Assembly (NCBI GenBank): GCA_052148155.1
Contig: JBKQIY010000089.1
Coordinates: forward strand, 1-5,353
DNA: 5,353 nt
From: JBBQER01 sp052148155
GTDB lineage: Bacteria; Actinomycetota; Acidimicrobiia; IMCC26256; PALSA-610
Direction: 5' to 3'
The translations under genes were made by a program, and so were the position numbers. This document shows, one piece after another, positions 1 through 4,563 of the stretch. Position 1 is the stretch's first letter, and each line of letters starts with the position of its first letter. The notes under the pieces are model-generated. The model was not told where the DNA came from. It was given only the letters and a program-made list of their open reading frames with translations, and searched no databases.

Positions 1-1
1 C

Positions 2-274
2 GAACCACCGGATGTTGAGACCTGGCTCGCGCAGCTCTATCACCCAGAAGACCTTCCCGACGATGAGCTGAATGCACCGACTGTCCGATCTGCGGCTCGC
101 GGCGTTGATGCTCGGCAAAGCCCGAAGGGCGCGGTCAGAACGTGCTTAGCGGAGTTAGCCTGCTCGCGTGAATATCTTCCGAGGAGTCGTCGCTGTCGCC
201 TTGATGATTCTCGGCTGCTGGTGTCTCGCGTGGCTGGCGCTGTTCGCCGTATTCGCCCTCGTCGCAACGAATAG
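2..274 (+). CDS. possible 3' end of an upstream gene (partial, weak)
   Basis: One frame is open from the left edge to a TAG at 272-274. Its first 35 or so residues read like a normal acidic protein (EPPDVETWLAQLYHPEDLP then DDELNAPTV), but the rest becomes Arg-rich and looks like the shadow of the membrane-peptide gene it overlaps from 168. Either the upstream gene truly ends at 274, or this is a decayed or frameshifted tail. No family is recognised. The sequence to the left of the window would settle it. Confidence 0.25.
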   Translation, partial: EPPDVETWLAQLYHPEDLPDDELNAPTVRSAARGVDARQSPKGAVRTCLAELACSREYLPRSRRCRLDDSRLLVSRVAGAVRRIRPRRNE

Positions 275-386
275 CAGCCCGCTCACGGACTACCTACTTC
301 TTGCGGCATGGGTCCCCGTGTCGTTCCTCGGCGCGTATCTCATCCAACCGTGGTGGACGCACCCCTGGCGGCGTCGAACGCAATAG
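168..386 (+). CDS. small two-helix membrane protein, unknown function
   Basis: A 72-residue protein starting at GTG 168 and ending at TAG 384-386. Residues about 7-35 form a long hydrophobic run rich in Val, Ala, Leu and Trp (GVVAVALMILGCWCLAWLA). After a short polar turn (TNSSPLTDY) a second hydrophobic stretch covers about 43-61. The tail is basic (HPWRRRTQ). This predicts a hairpin membrane protein with a cytoplasmic C-terminus by the positive-inside rule. No family is recognised. A GGAG lies 13 nt before the GTG, which is rather far for a ribosome binding site. The IF-3-like gene follows 71 bp downstream on the same strand, so co-transcription is possible. The overlap with the open frame from the left edge is a caution, but the hydrophobic pattern favours this frame. 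Confidence 0.55.
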   Translation: MNIFRGVVAVALMILGCWCLAWLALFAVFALVATNSSPLTDYLLLAAWVPVSFLGAYLIQPWWTHPWRRRTQ

Positions 387-457
387 CGCCAGTTCGCTCG
401 CCCGATTGATGCCGAGTTCAGTCGCCGGGAACGAGTTGGAGCCAAGATCGGAGCCGC

Positions 458-706
458 GTGCCCAGCGACGAAACTCGCGTCAACGAACAGATCCGCGCCG
501 ATCGAGTTCGCCTGATTGGCCCGGACGGAACCCAACACGGCCTCAAGACCGTTCCCGAGGCATTGCAGATCGCCCAAGAAGAAGGGCTCGATCTCGTAGA
601 GGTCGCGGGACCGCCTGCCGCTGATCCGCCGGTCTGCAAGATCATGGAGTACGCCAAGTACAAGGCCGATCAGGAACAGCGACAGCGAGGTTCCGGCAGC
701 AGTTGA
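458..706 (+). CDS. stand-alone IF-3 N-terminal domain protein
   Basis: An 82-residue protein matching only the N-terminal domain of translation initiation factor IF-3. Visible signatures are VNEQIR (8-13), VRLIGPDG (17-24), EALQIAQEEGLDLVEV (34-49) and PPVCKIMEYAKYK (57-69). In normal IF-3 this domain contacts the 30S platform and initiator tRNA and tunes start-codon selection. The C-terminal domain (absent here) gives most of the 30S affinity and anti-association activity. Full IF-3 is about 170-200 residues. Here the frame ends with a short QEQRQRGSGSS tail at TGA 704-706, and the DNA that follows does not encode a C-domain. GTG 458 is the only possible start after an in-frame TGA at 407. 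GGAG at 450-453 gives a 4-nt spacing. Homology is confident. The role is unknown: translation modulator, decoy, or remnant. It is unlikely to be the housekeeping infC, which normally sits beside rpmI and rplT. Confidence 0.87.
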   Translation: MPSDETRVNEQIRADRVRLIGPDGTQHGLKTVPEALQIAQEEGLDLVEVAGPPAADPPVCKIMEYAKYKADQEQRQRGSGSS

Positions 707-792
707 GTAAACATTGTCGGTCGCCCACCGTGGTTGTTGGCGCGCTATTGCCATCGCCGCGGACTGATGTGACGATCTGCCAATGAGGGAAG

Positions 793-843
793 CCGACCGC
801 CCGGTTGAAGAACGTCTTTCCGTTCTTGATCGGCCCAGGTCGG
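793..843 (+). repeat. long imperfect inverted repeat before the 855 start
   Basis: Three nested pairs are visible. CCGACC (793-798) pairs with GGTCGG (838-843), CCG (801-803) with CGG (831-833), and AAGAACG (808-814) with CGTTCTT (821-827), around a TCTTTC loop. That is 16 pairs with internal bulges. It ends just before the AGGA (847-850) that precedes ATG 855, so it could be a 5' UTR hairpin affecting initiation or a recombination-type site. If the upstream ATG at 783 is used, the structure is inside coding sequence. Confidence 0.4.
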
Positions 844-854
844 ACCAGGACGAC

Positions 855-1280
855 ATGTCCCGCCCGCACACCGTGTCCGCAGACCGTCCGCCATTCTTCG
901 ATGCCGAAACTGTCCGACTCGCCATCAACGAGAACGGGCGACAGATCTACCTTGCACAGGGCGCACCAGAGCACGCGGACGACGTCTGCGTGTTCGTTGA
1001 AGGTCCCAACGGTGGTGCAGGCTCATTCCATCCGCGCTCCGTGCTTCGCACCAAAGGCGCCACAATCCAGACGTCGAGTTCAAGTCTTGAGGCCGGTGTG
1101 GTCGTATGCGGCGCCGTTTCCGATCGCGTCTCAGCGGTGAGTGTCGACGGGGTCGAAGCGATTCTGAGGAACAACGCGTACCTCGCCGTCGTGTCCTCGC
1201 ACCCAGCATCGATCGTCGTTACGACTCCCGATGGAGAACGGCGCGTGGACGCTCCGAATCGACGGCCGAGACACGGATAA
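855..1280 (+). CDS. hypothetical soluble protein, beta-rich C-terminal half
   Basis: A 141-residue protein from ATG 855 to TAA 1278-1280. The same frame is open to ATG 783, which would add 24 residues. I prefer 855 because AGGA sits 4 nt before it and the extra segment overlaps a long inverted repeat. There is no signal peptide or membrane segment. The C-terminal half alternates short hydrophobic stretches and turns (GVVVCGAVSDRVSAVSVDG, then YLAVVSSHPASIVVTTPDG). This suggests a small beta-sandwich, of a type seen in many actinobacterial proteins of unknown role. The tail is basic (NRRPRHG). I do not recognise a family and assign no function. It stands alone, with 148 bp before it and 137 bp after it, and faces a convergent minus-strand gene. 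Confidence 0.6.
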   Translation: MSRPHTVSADRPPFFDAETVRLAINENGRQIYLAQGAPEHADDVCVFVEGPNGGAGSFHPRSVLRTKGATIQTSSSSLEAGVVVCGAVSDRVSAVSVDGVEAILRNNAYLAVVSSHPASIVVTTPDGERRVDAPNRRPRHG

Positions 1281-1311
1281 CGACACGACGCCGACGAGCG
1301 TACGGCGCACC

Positions 1312-1355
1312 CGCCCACCCTCCCGCCGGTCCCGCTCACACCGGCCGGTTGCCCG
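1312..1355 (+). repeat. intergenic repeat family, copy 1
   Basis: Core GCCGGTCCCGCTCAC at 1325-1339 matches the other three copies, and the flank GGTTGCCCG (1347-1355) matches copy 4. It lies in the convergent gap between the genes ending at 1280 and 1418. Local CCGGT/ACCGG pairing (1327-1331 with about 1339-1343) and GTTGT-C-ACAAC just beyond (1356-1366) give further small inverted repeats. Orientation is the same as in the other copies. Confidence 0.55.
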
Positions 1356-1417
1356 GTTGTCACAACGAGAACACGAACTCCAGTGGCCCAGCACGTCCTA
1401 GTTTCGCGACCGGTTCC

Positions 1418-1726
1418 TCATTCCAGCGAAGCACGCAGATTCAATGGCGGAAACCACACGCCGCGGAACACAGGGTTGCCGAGATGGTGTTGCAGATGTT
1501 CCGGCAAGGTCGAAACGTCGACATCTGGCACTCGATTACGAATCTCAGGCAACGGATGGCCTTGGAAGATCTCTTCACGAAGTAGCGCGAGGCAATCATC
1601 CTCGTCGTATCCGGTCACGCCACACCCATCCGTGAACGCTGGGTGAGGACCACCGGTAAAGCCGATGACGCCGCCGCTCCGCTCCATCGCCTCACGATGA
1701 CGGGGCCACTCAAACTGAAACCACAT
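1418..1726 (-). CDS. hypothetical protein, unknown family
   Basis: A 102-residue protein read leftward from ATG at 1726 to TGA at 1418-1420. It begins MWFQFEWPRHREAMERSGG and continues with glycine- and proline-rich turns (FTGGPHPAFTDGCGVTGYD). An acidic helix (DEDDCLALLREEIFQG), a VDVSTLPEHL segment and a GNPVFRGVWFPPLN end follow. It looks like a compact cytoplasmic protein without signal peptide or membrane helix. The frame extends 25 codons upstream to a TTG at 1801, but that extension is Arg-rich and low in character, so the ATG is preferred even though no good ribosome binding site precedes it. I do not recognise the family. It lies 105 bp downstream of the nucleotidyltransferase gene on the same strand and could be read with it. 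Confidence 0.6.
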   Translation of the reverse strand: MWFQFEWPRHREAMERSGGVIGFTGGPHPAFTDGCGVTGYDEDDCLALLREEIFQGHPLPEIRNRVPDVDVSTLPEHLQHHLGNPVFRGVWFPPLNLRASLE

Positions 1727-1806
1727 TCGTCTCAGTGACCCTGGCTGATCTCCTGTACGCGCCGACTGCACCCGGCAAGCGTAGATCGGTCTGGTCCCCA
1801 AGCGGG

Positions 1807-1819
1807 AGAGGAATCCTCT
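1807..1819. repeat. short palindrome after the nucleotidyltransferase gene
   Basis: AGAGGA-A-TCCTCT begins 12 nt beyond the nucleotidyltransferase stop codon. As RNA it can form a 5-bp stem with a 3-nt loop. There is no T-run, so it is at best a weak terminator. Confidence 0.25.
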
Positions 1820-1831
1820 GCTTCCATGCGA

Positions 1832-2416
1832 TCACAGTTCACTGATCCACGCGTGGCCCGGAAGAGCGATTCCAAGCGCGTCTCGGAGCCATGCCGCAGC
1901 CCTGGCATCGAGACGCGGGACAGTCACGTCGAGGTCGTGTCGGTTCTTTGGCTCGTCAGACTTGGCCATGTAGAGCAACTGCACTTCGGGCACCACGACC
2001 GGAACAGGTCCGACGAACGTCGTGAGACTGTCTAAGGATCGCCGGATGCGACTGTCACGCCGAAAGACCCACAGGTCGTCGCTTGTCGATTCCAGGAACA
2101 GGTCGAACTCGAACTCGTCGGACGCACTCCGAGCCTTGACTTGGAACGCGGGTTCGACGATGCGGACGTTCCGATCCCATCGCCGCCATCCGCTACCGGG
2201 CGGATCGATACACAACAAGTCCCAGTCGTCATGCAACGCATCCCACACCGCTGTCTGATCATCACGACGCACGACGACCTCAATGTCATGGTGCTCGCGG
2301 GTGTGTTCACCGAGCCAGACATCGATCGCCCAACCACCAGCGAGCGCCCACCACAGGTCGAGAGCCTGAATGACTGCCGCAACACGTCGGACCGCTGACG
2401 AGTCCACGCGGCACAT
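1832..2416 (-). CDS. nucleotidyltransferase, ANT(2'')/aminoglycoside-modifying type
   Basis: A 194-residue protein with the fold signature of small nucleotidyltransferases that adenylylate aminoglycosides or related substrates. WALAGGWAIDVWLG (23-36) carries the GG motif. REHHDIEVVV (40-49) supplies the catalytic acidic pair D44 and E46, and FEFDLFLE (102-109) the third carboxylate D105. The C-terminal LLYMAKSDEPKNRHDLDV (147-164) and WLRDALGIALPGHAWISEL (176-194) match the conserved end of the family. Length is near that of ANT(2'')-Ia (about 177), so it looks intact. E46 replaces the Asp usual in ANT(2'')-Ia. Real resistance activity cannot be inferred, since many chromosomal relatives have unknown substrates. 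ATG 2416 is the only usable start, as no ATG, GTG or TTG was found further upstream in this frame. It diverges from the kinase gene across 83 bp. Confidence 0.85.
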   Translation of the reverse strand: MCRVDSSAVRRVAAVIQALDLWWALAGGWAIDVWLGEHTREHHDIEVVVRRDDQTAVWDALHDDWDLLCIDPPGSGWRRWDRNVRIVEPAFQVKARSASDEFEFDLFLESTSDDLWVFRRDSRIRRSLDSLTTFVGPVPVVVPEVQLLYMAKSDEPKNRHDLDVTVPRLDARAAAWLRDALGIALPGHAWISEL

Positions 2417-2471
2417 CCTTGCACCAAGCTCGACGGCGCGAGACTGTTCTTCGTCAGTCGCGTCGCAACGT

Positions 2472-2485
2472 TTAGCGTCCGCTAA
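2472..2485. promoter_or_regulatory. palindrome between divergent genes, candidate operator
   Basis: TTAGCG-TC-CGCTAA is a perfect 6+6 inverted repeat with a 2-bp spacer. It lies 55 bp from the nucleotidyltransferase start and 14 bp before the kinase ATG. Its position suits a shared operator controlling both genes. No regulator is encoded next to it and no clear -35/-10 pair was assigned. Confidence 0.35.
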
Positions 2486-2499
2486 GAGGCAGGACTTAC

Positions 2500-3087
2500 A
2501 TGATAAAGGGTCGTGACAGCCCAGCGCTGGTTTGCTTTACTGGCCCTCCCGGCGCGGGGAAGTCAGTGTTGGCGAGAGCGGTGTCGGAACAGCTTCAGAT
2601 CCCGCTGTTCGACCGCGACGTGTTCAAGGACCTTCTCTTCGACACGCTCGGCTGGTCCGACCGCGACTGGTCACGGAAGCTCTCACGGGCGAGTTGGGTG
2701 TTGCTCGATTCGGTGGCCTCGACCCTGATCGCTCACGGGATCACCGTCATACTCGACAGCAACTTCAAGCCGAGCGACCAAATCGCAGAACACCTGTTAG
2801 CGCTGACGGAACAGCATGGTGTCGCCCGCGTGGAAATACACCTACGTGCGGACGTAAACATTCTCTACGATCGTTATCGTTCACGCTTCCTTGCAGGCGA
2901 GCGTCATCCGGGTCACGTTGCGTTCGACACCACGGAGGAGTTCGGCAACTATTTCAACGACACGATTTTCGCGCCGCTGGGTTTTAGATCCTTGATGGAA
3001 CTCGACACAACACGCTCTTGGCCCGAGGTGGGAACGGTCGTGTCGTGGTTGGCAGGACAGCTCAGTCCGGATGTCGGCACTCGATAG
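2500..3087 (+). CDS. P-loop kinase (AAA_33/zeta-like), substrate unknown
   Basis: A 195-residue cytoplasmic NTP-binding protein. A Walker A motif GPPGAGKS occupies residues 15-22 after a hydrophobic strand (LVCFT). FDRDVFKDLLFDTLGW (37-52) is the usual position of the substrate-side Asp. VILDSNF (83-89) resembles the second strand of this kinase group, and YDRYRSRFLAGERHPGH (123-139) has the arginine-rich lid with the RHPGH motif common in actinobacterial relatives. Such proteins phosphorylate small molecules, nucleosides, antibiotics (chloramphenicol phosphotransferase type) or nucleotide sugars (zeta toxins). The sequence does not say which. ATG 2500 has AGGA 5 nt upstream (2491-2494). Length and motifs look complete. 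It diverges from the nucleotidyltransferase gene, suggesting shared control, and converges on the DUF6869 gene. Confidence 0.88.
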   Translation: MIKGRDSPALVCFTGPPGAGKSVLARAVSEQLQIPLFDRDVFKDLLFDTLGWSDRDWSRKLSRASWVLLDSVASTLIAHGITVILDSNFKPSDQIAEHLLALTEQHGVARVEIHLRADVNILYDRYRSRFLAGERHPGHVAFDTTEEFGNYFNDTIFAPLGFRSLMELDTTRSWPEVGTVVSWLAGQLSPDVGTR

Positions 3088-3088
3088 G

Positions 3089-3126
3089 CCTGCTGTCGCT
3101 CACCTGCCGGTCCCGCTCACGTCTGC
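3089..3126 (+). repeat. intergenic repeat family, copy 2
   Basis: The segment 3101-3126 is identical to 4421-4446 at 25 of 26 positions, differing only G/T at 3110. It fills the gap between the kinase stop (3087) and the DUF6869 stop (3130), only 4 nt from the latter. The core GCCGGTCCCGCTCAC is at 3106-3120. Confidence 0.65.
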
Positions 3127-3140
3127 ATTTCACGGACCGG
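3107..3140. terminator. candidate hairpin between convergent genes
   Basis: CCGGTCC (3107-3113) and GGACCGG (3134-3140) are perfectly complementary across a 20-nt loop, between the converging kinase and DUF6869 genes. The right arm lies in the last codons of the DUF6869 gene. No T-run follows on either strand, so this is a possible bidirectional transcription-stop structure rather than a classic terminator. Confidence 0.3.
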
Positions 3141-3645
3141 TCCAGTTGCGGGGTCGTGGTAGGCGTACGCCCGCGGCTGCTTCAACCCTTGCGGCAACCT
3201 CGTCTCGTACCTCGCCCCACAGATGCACGTTCGCCAGCGACCGACGAAAAGGCGAAGAGTCTCTGGCCTGTTCCTCCAACCAACACAACCGATCGTCGTC
3301 GTCCGCGACGAACATCTCCATGATCGCCGCACCCAGCACACCGAAGTCCGACTCTGTTTCGGCCGCGGCAACCAGCTCCAGTATCCCTGCACGGACACGC
3401 TCTTCGTCAGCCCACCACCCCTCGTCCATCCAGACATCGACCGCCCACCAGTCCGGATCCTCAAGGCCGGGAAGATCGCCTTCGGCCTGGTACCGATGCT
3501 GGTACCGCATCCAGGCACGCACAACGTCGGCGAGGGTGACCTCCCGGAGAAGCTCATCGAAGCGACGATCGTCTACGAGACGTTGCAACTCATCGCTGGT
3601 CGGCACGGATAAAGGTTGCCCGTTCTGCCGACGACTCGCTCGCAT
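3130..3645 (-). CDS. DUF6869 domain-containing protein
   Basis: A 171-residue acidic cytoplasmic protein read leftward from ATG 3645 to TGA at 3130-3132. The DUF6869 pattern is visible: VVRAWMRYQHRY, then DPDWWAVDVWMDEGWWADEE, a helix ERVRAGILELVAAAETES, the GAAIMEMFVADDDDRLCW motif where the family has an A-x-x-L/M-E-x-h stretch, and FRRSLANVHLWGE near the end. The family is helical, found widely in bacteria and of unknown function. The frame is open to a GTG at 3699, adding 18 residues (LSSPLIALGCEGAVSLE). Neither start has a good ribosome binding site, and ATG 3645 is oddly placed in the loop of a hairpin (3635-3655). The 64-residue gene lies upstream on the same strand, with a 60-bp gap from its stop to ATG 3645. 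Confidence 0.78.
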   Translation of the reverse strand: MRASRRQNGQPLSVPTSDELQRLVDDRRFDELLREVTLADVVRAWMRYQHRYQAEGDLPGLEDPDWWAVDVWMDEGWWADEERVRAGILELVAAAETESDFGVLGAAIMEMFVADDDDRLCWLEEQARDSSPFRRSLANVHLWGEVRDEVAARVEAAAGVRLPRPRNWTGP

Positions 3646-3672
3646 TTCGAGCGAGACCGCACCTTCGCAACC
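3614..3672. repeat. two-part inverted repeat around the DUF6869 start
   Basis: CTCGCTCG (3635-3642) and CGAGCGAG (3648-3655) form a perfect 8-bp stem with the 5-nt loop CATTT. An outer pair GGTTGC (3614-3619) and GCAACC (3667-3672) encloses it. The ATG at 3645-3643 on the minus strand lies in the loop. Confidence 0.45.
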
Positions 3673-3705
3673 AAGTGCGATTAAAGGACTGCTGAGCACC
3701 CGGTA

Positions 3706-3900
3706 CTAATGGGGCACCGGCACGTACCGTCGTAAGCAGCGGCAACTCGTTCTCGCGACGCTCGGAGGTAGAGAGCCATCCGGGTTGCGATCGATGCTTC
3801 CGATCGCAGAGCCCCCGAGTTCATCGACTGCCGAATATGCGACCTCCTGCGGATGACCGCGCATCCAGCAAACCAGCCAGTGCTGCTTCCAGTTGACCAT
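3706..3900 (-). CDS. small Cys/His protein, possible metal-binding
   Basis: A 64-residue protein from ATG 3900 to TAG at 3706-3708. It opens with an aromatic stretch (MVNWKQHWLVCWMRGHP) containing C11-x4-H16 and closes with TSCRCLRRYVPVPH containing C53-x-C55. That layout, Cys-x4-His early and a close Cys pair late, recalls small zinc-ribbon-like phage and actinobacterial proteins, though the late pair is CxC rather than the usual CxxC. A GTG 18 nt upstream is an alternative start. The ATG is preferred because AGGATTAGG precedes it with workable spacing. No homologue is recognised with confidence. Its neighbours are single unrelated genes on the same strand. Confidence 0.5.
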   Translation of the reverse strand: MVNWKQHWLVCWMRGHPQEVAYSAVDELGGSAIGSIDRNPDGSLPPSVARTSCRCLRRYVPVPH

Positions 3901-3935
3901 GTACCTAATCCTAGGCACTAGGCGAAACGTCGAAC

Positions 3936-3972
3936 GGCGAGGGCGCAGTTCGCACCCGACTGCGCTCTCGCC
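3936..3972. repeat. strong hairpin adjoining repeat copy 3
   Basis: GGCGAGGGCGCAGT (3936-3949) and ACTGCGCTCTCGCC (3959-3972) pair over 14 positions with one mismatch around a 9-nt loop. The right arm is also the start of repeat copy 3. It sits in the 144-bp gap between the 89-residue gene and the 64-residue gene. No T-run follows, so a pure terminator role is doubtful. Confidence 0.55.
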
Positions 3973-4007
3973 TTCCAGCCGTTCCCGCTCGGACCTGCCA
4001 ACGCTCG
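3959..4007 (+). repeat. intergenic repeat family, copy 3
   Basis: This 49-bp segment aligns without gaps to 4407-4455 at 36 of 49 positions. The block GCCGTTCCCGCTC (3978-3990) is identical in both. It lies 38 bp beyond the stop codon of the 89-residue gene. Confidence 0.6.
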
Positions 4008-4044
4008 CTCGTCACACGACGAAACCTTGGGATACATCACGCTC

Positions 4045-4314
4045 TCACTCAGGCCCCGCGGGTCCATCAGGCCGAGCTTGCGAGAACGGATGATCGGGCG
4101 TCAAGACAAAAAACCCGCCGTGGAACCACATCCATTCGTACGCAAAGCGATCAATGAACGGCGTGTGATACCAGACCCGTACCCACCACGGCATTCGTTG
4201 TGGCACTGGCTCCGCTCCGCGCCAAGGTGGCGACCACGTCCATCCCGCCCGTTCACCGGCGGGAATAGCCCAACCTCCCGGCGAGGGGATCCGATCCTCA
4301 GAACGATCGGTCAT
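4045..4314 (-). CDS. tryptophan-rich small protein, unknown function
   Basis: An 89-residue protein from ATG 4314 to TGA at 4045-4047. It has nine tryptophans, about 10% of residues. The segment PSPGGWAIPAGERAGWTWSP leads into PWWVRVWYHTPFIDRFAYEW and then MWFHGGFFVLTP (62-73). The tail is Pro/Gly-rich (RPDGPAGPE). The central part is aromatic but has charged residues every few positions, so it is more likely a folded domain or peripheral membrane protein than a transmembrane helix. No family is named with confidence, although the PWWVRVWY...TPF.DR..Y.WMW.HGG pattern has the feel of a conserved actinobacterial hypothetical. No clear ribosome binding site precedes the ATG, and Met41 is an alternative start. 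Confidence 0.62.
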   Translation of the reverse strand: MTDRSEDRIPSPGGWAIPAGERAGWTWSPPWRGAEPVPQRMPWWVRVWYHTPFIDRFAYEWMWFHGGFFVLTPDHPFSQARPDGPAGPE

Positions 4315-4563
4315 TTGACGATCACGTTCGTTCTCGATGGCGCTTCACGCACCCAGGTTGCCCTGTCCGAAACTCACGCGCTCATCAATCGTGCCGACCG
4401 CACCGCACTGCCCTCACGCCCACCTGCCGTTCCCGCTCACGTCTGCCGTTGCCCGCCGGAGTGCTCGGCCTCGCCGGCCCAGTTCCGTTCGGCGCAGCCC
4501 CGGGCTAAATGCCACAACCGAAACACCGTTCGTCGGATCCGTTGTGCGTTGCGGTGAGTTCCG
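4315..4563. other. 249-bp intergenic region
   Basis: No convincing gene is seen on either strand here. It holds repeat copy 4 (4407-4455) and, nearer the CPxG gene, a small inverted repeat CACAAC/GTTGTG (arms near 4512-4517 and 4540-4545) enclosing CCGA/TCGG. It should include the promoter of the 89-residue gene and the 3' UTR of the CPxG-repeat gene. Confidence 0.5.
4407..4455 (+). repeat. intergenic repeat family, copy 4
   Basis: This is the best-conserved copy. It shares 25 of 26 bases with copy 2 over 4421-4446, 36 of 49 with copy 3, and the flank GTTGCCCG (4448-4455) with copy 1. On the minus strand AACGGCAG occurs twice within it. It begins about 110 bp beyond the stop codon of the CPxG-repeat gene. 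Confidence 0.65.

Noticed and set aside
707..792. Frameshifted IF-3 C-terminal domain after the IF3-N gene
   Set aside because: None of the frames downstream shows the lysine-rich linker or IF3-C motifs, so this is not a simple frameshift.
290..928. 212-codon minus-strand frame across the IF-3-like gene
   Set aside because: It is antisense to the clearly homologous IF3-N gene, low in protein character and Ser/Arg-rich at both ends, so it is a shadow.
3071..3709. 212-codon plus-strand frame across the DUF6869 gene
   Set aside because: It is dominated by Ser, Arg and Thr, as expected for the reverse of an acidic GC-rich gene, and overlaps the recognised DUF6869 frame.
4027..4557. 176-codon plus-strand frame across the Trp-rich gene and the repeat
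   Set aside because: Composition is Arg/Pro/Ser-rich with no domain pattern, and it runs through a repeat element and antisense to a more convincing gene.
1281..4563. Classical integron cassette array with attC sites
   Set aside because: I read for RYYYAAC paired with GTTRRRY at attC spacing on both strands. Only isolated single matches appeared, mostly inside genes (for example GTTGAGT at 702, GCCCAAC at 4268), with no pairs and no integron integrase. The array resemblance is kept only as a hypothesis.
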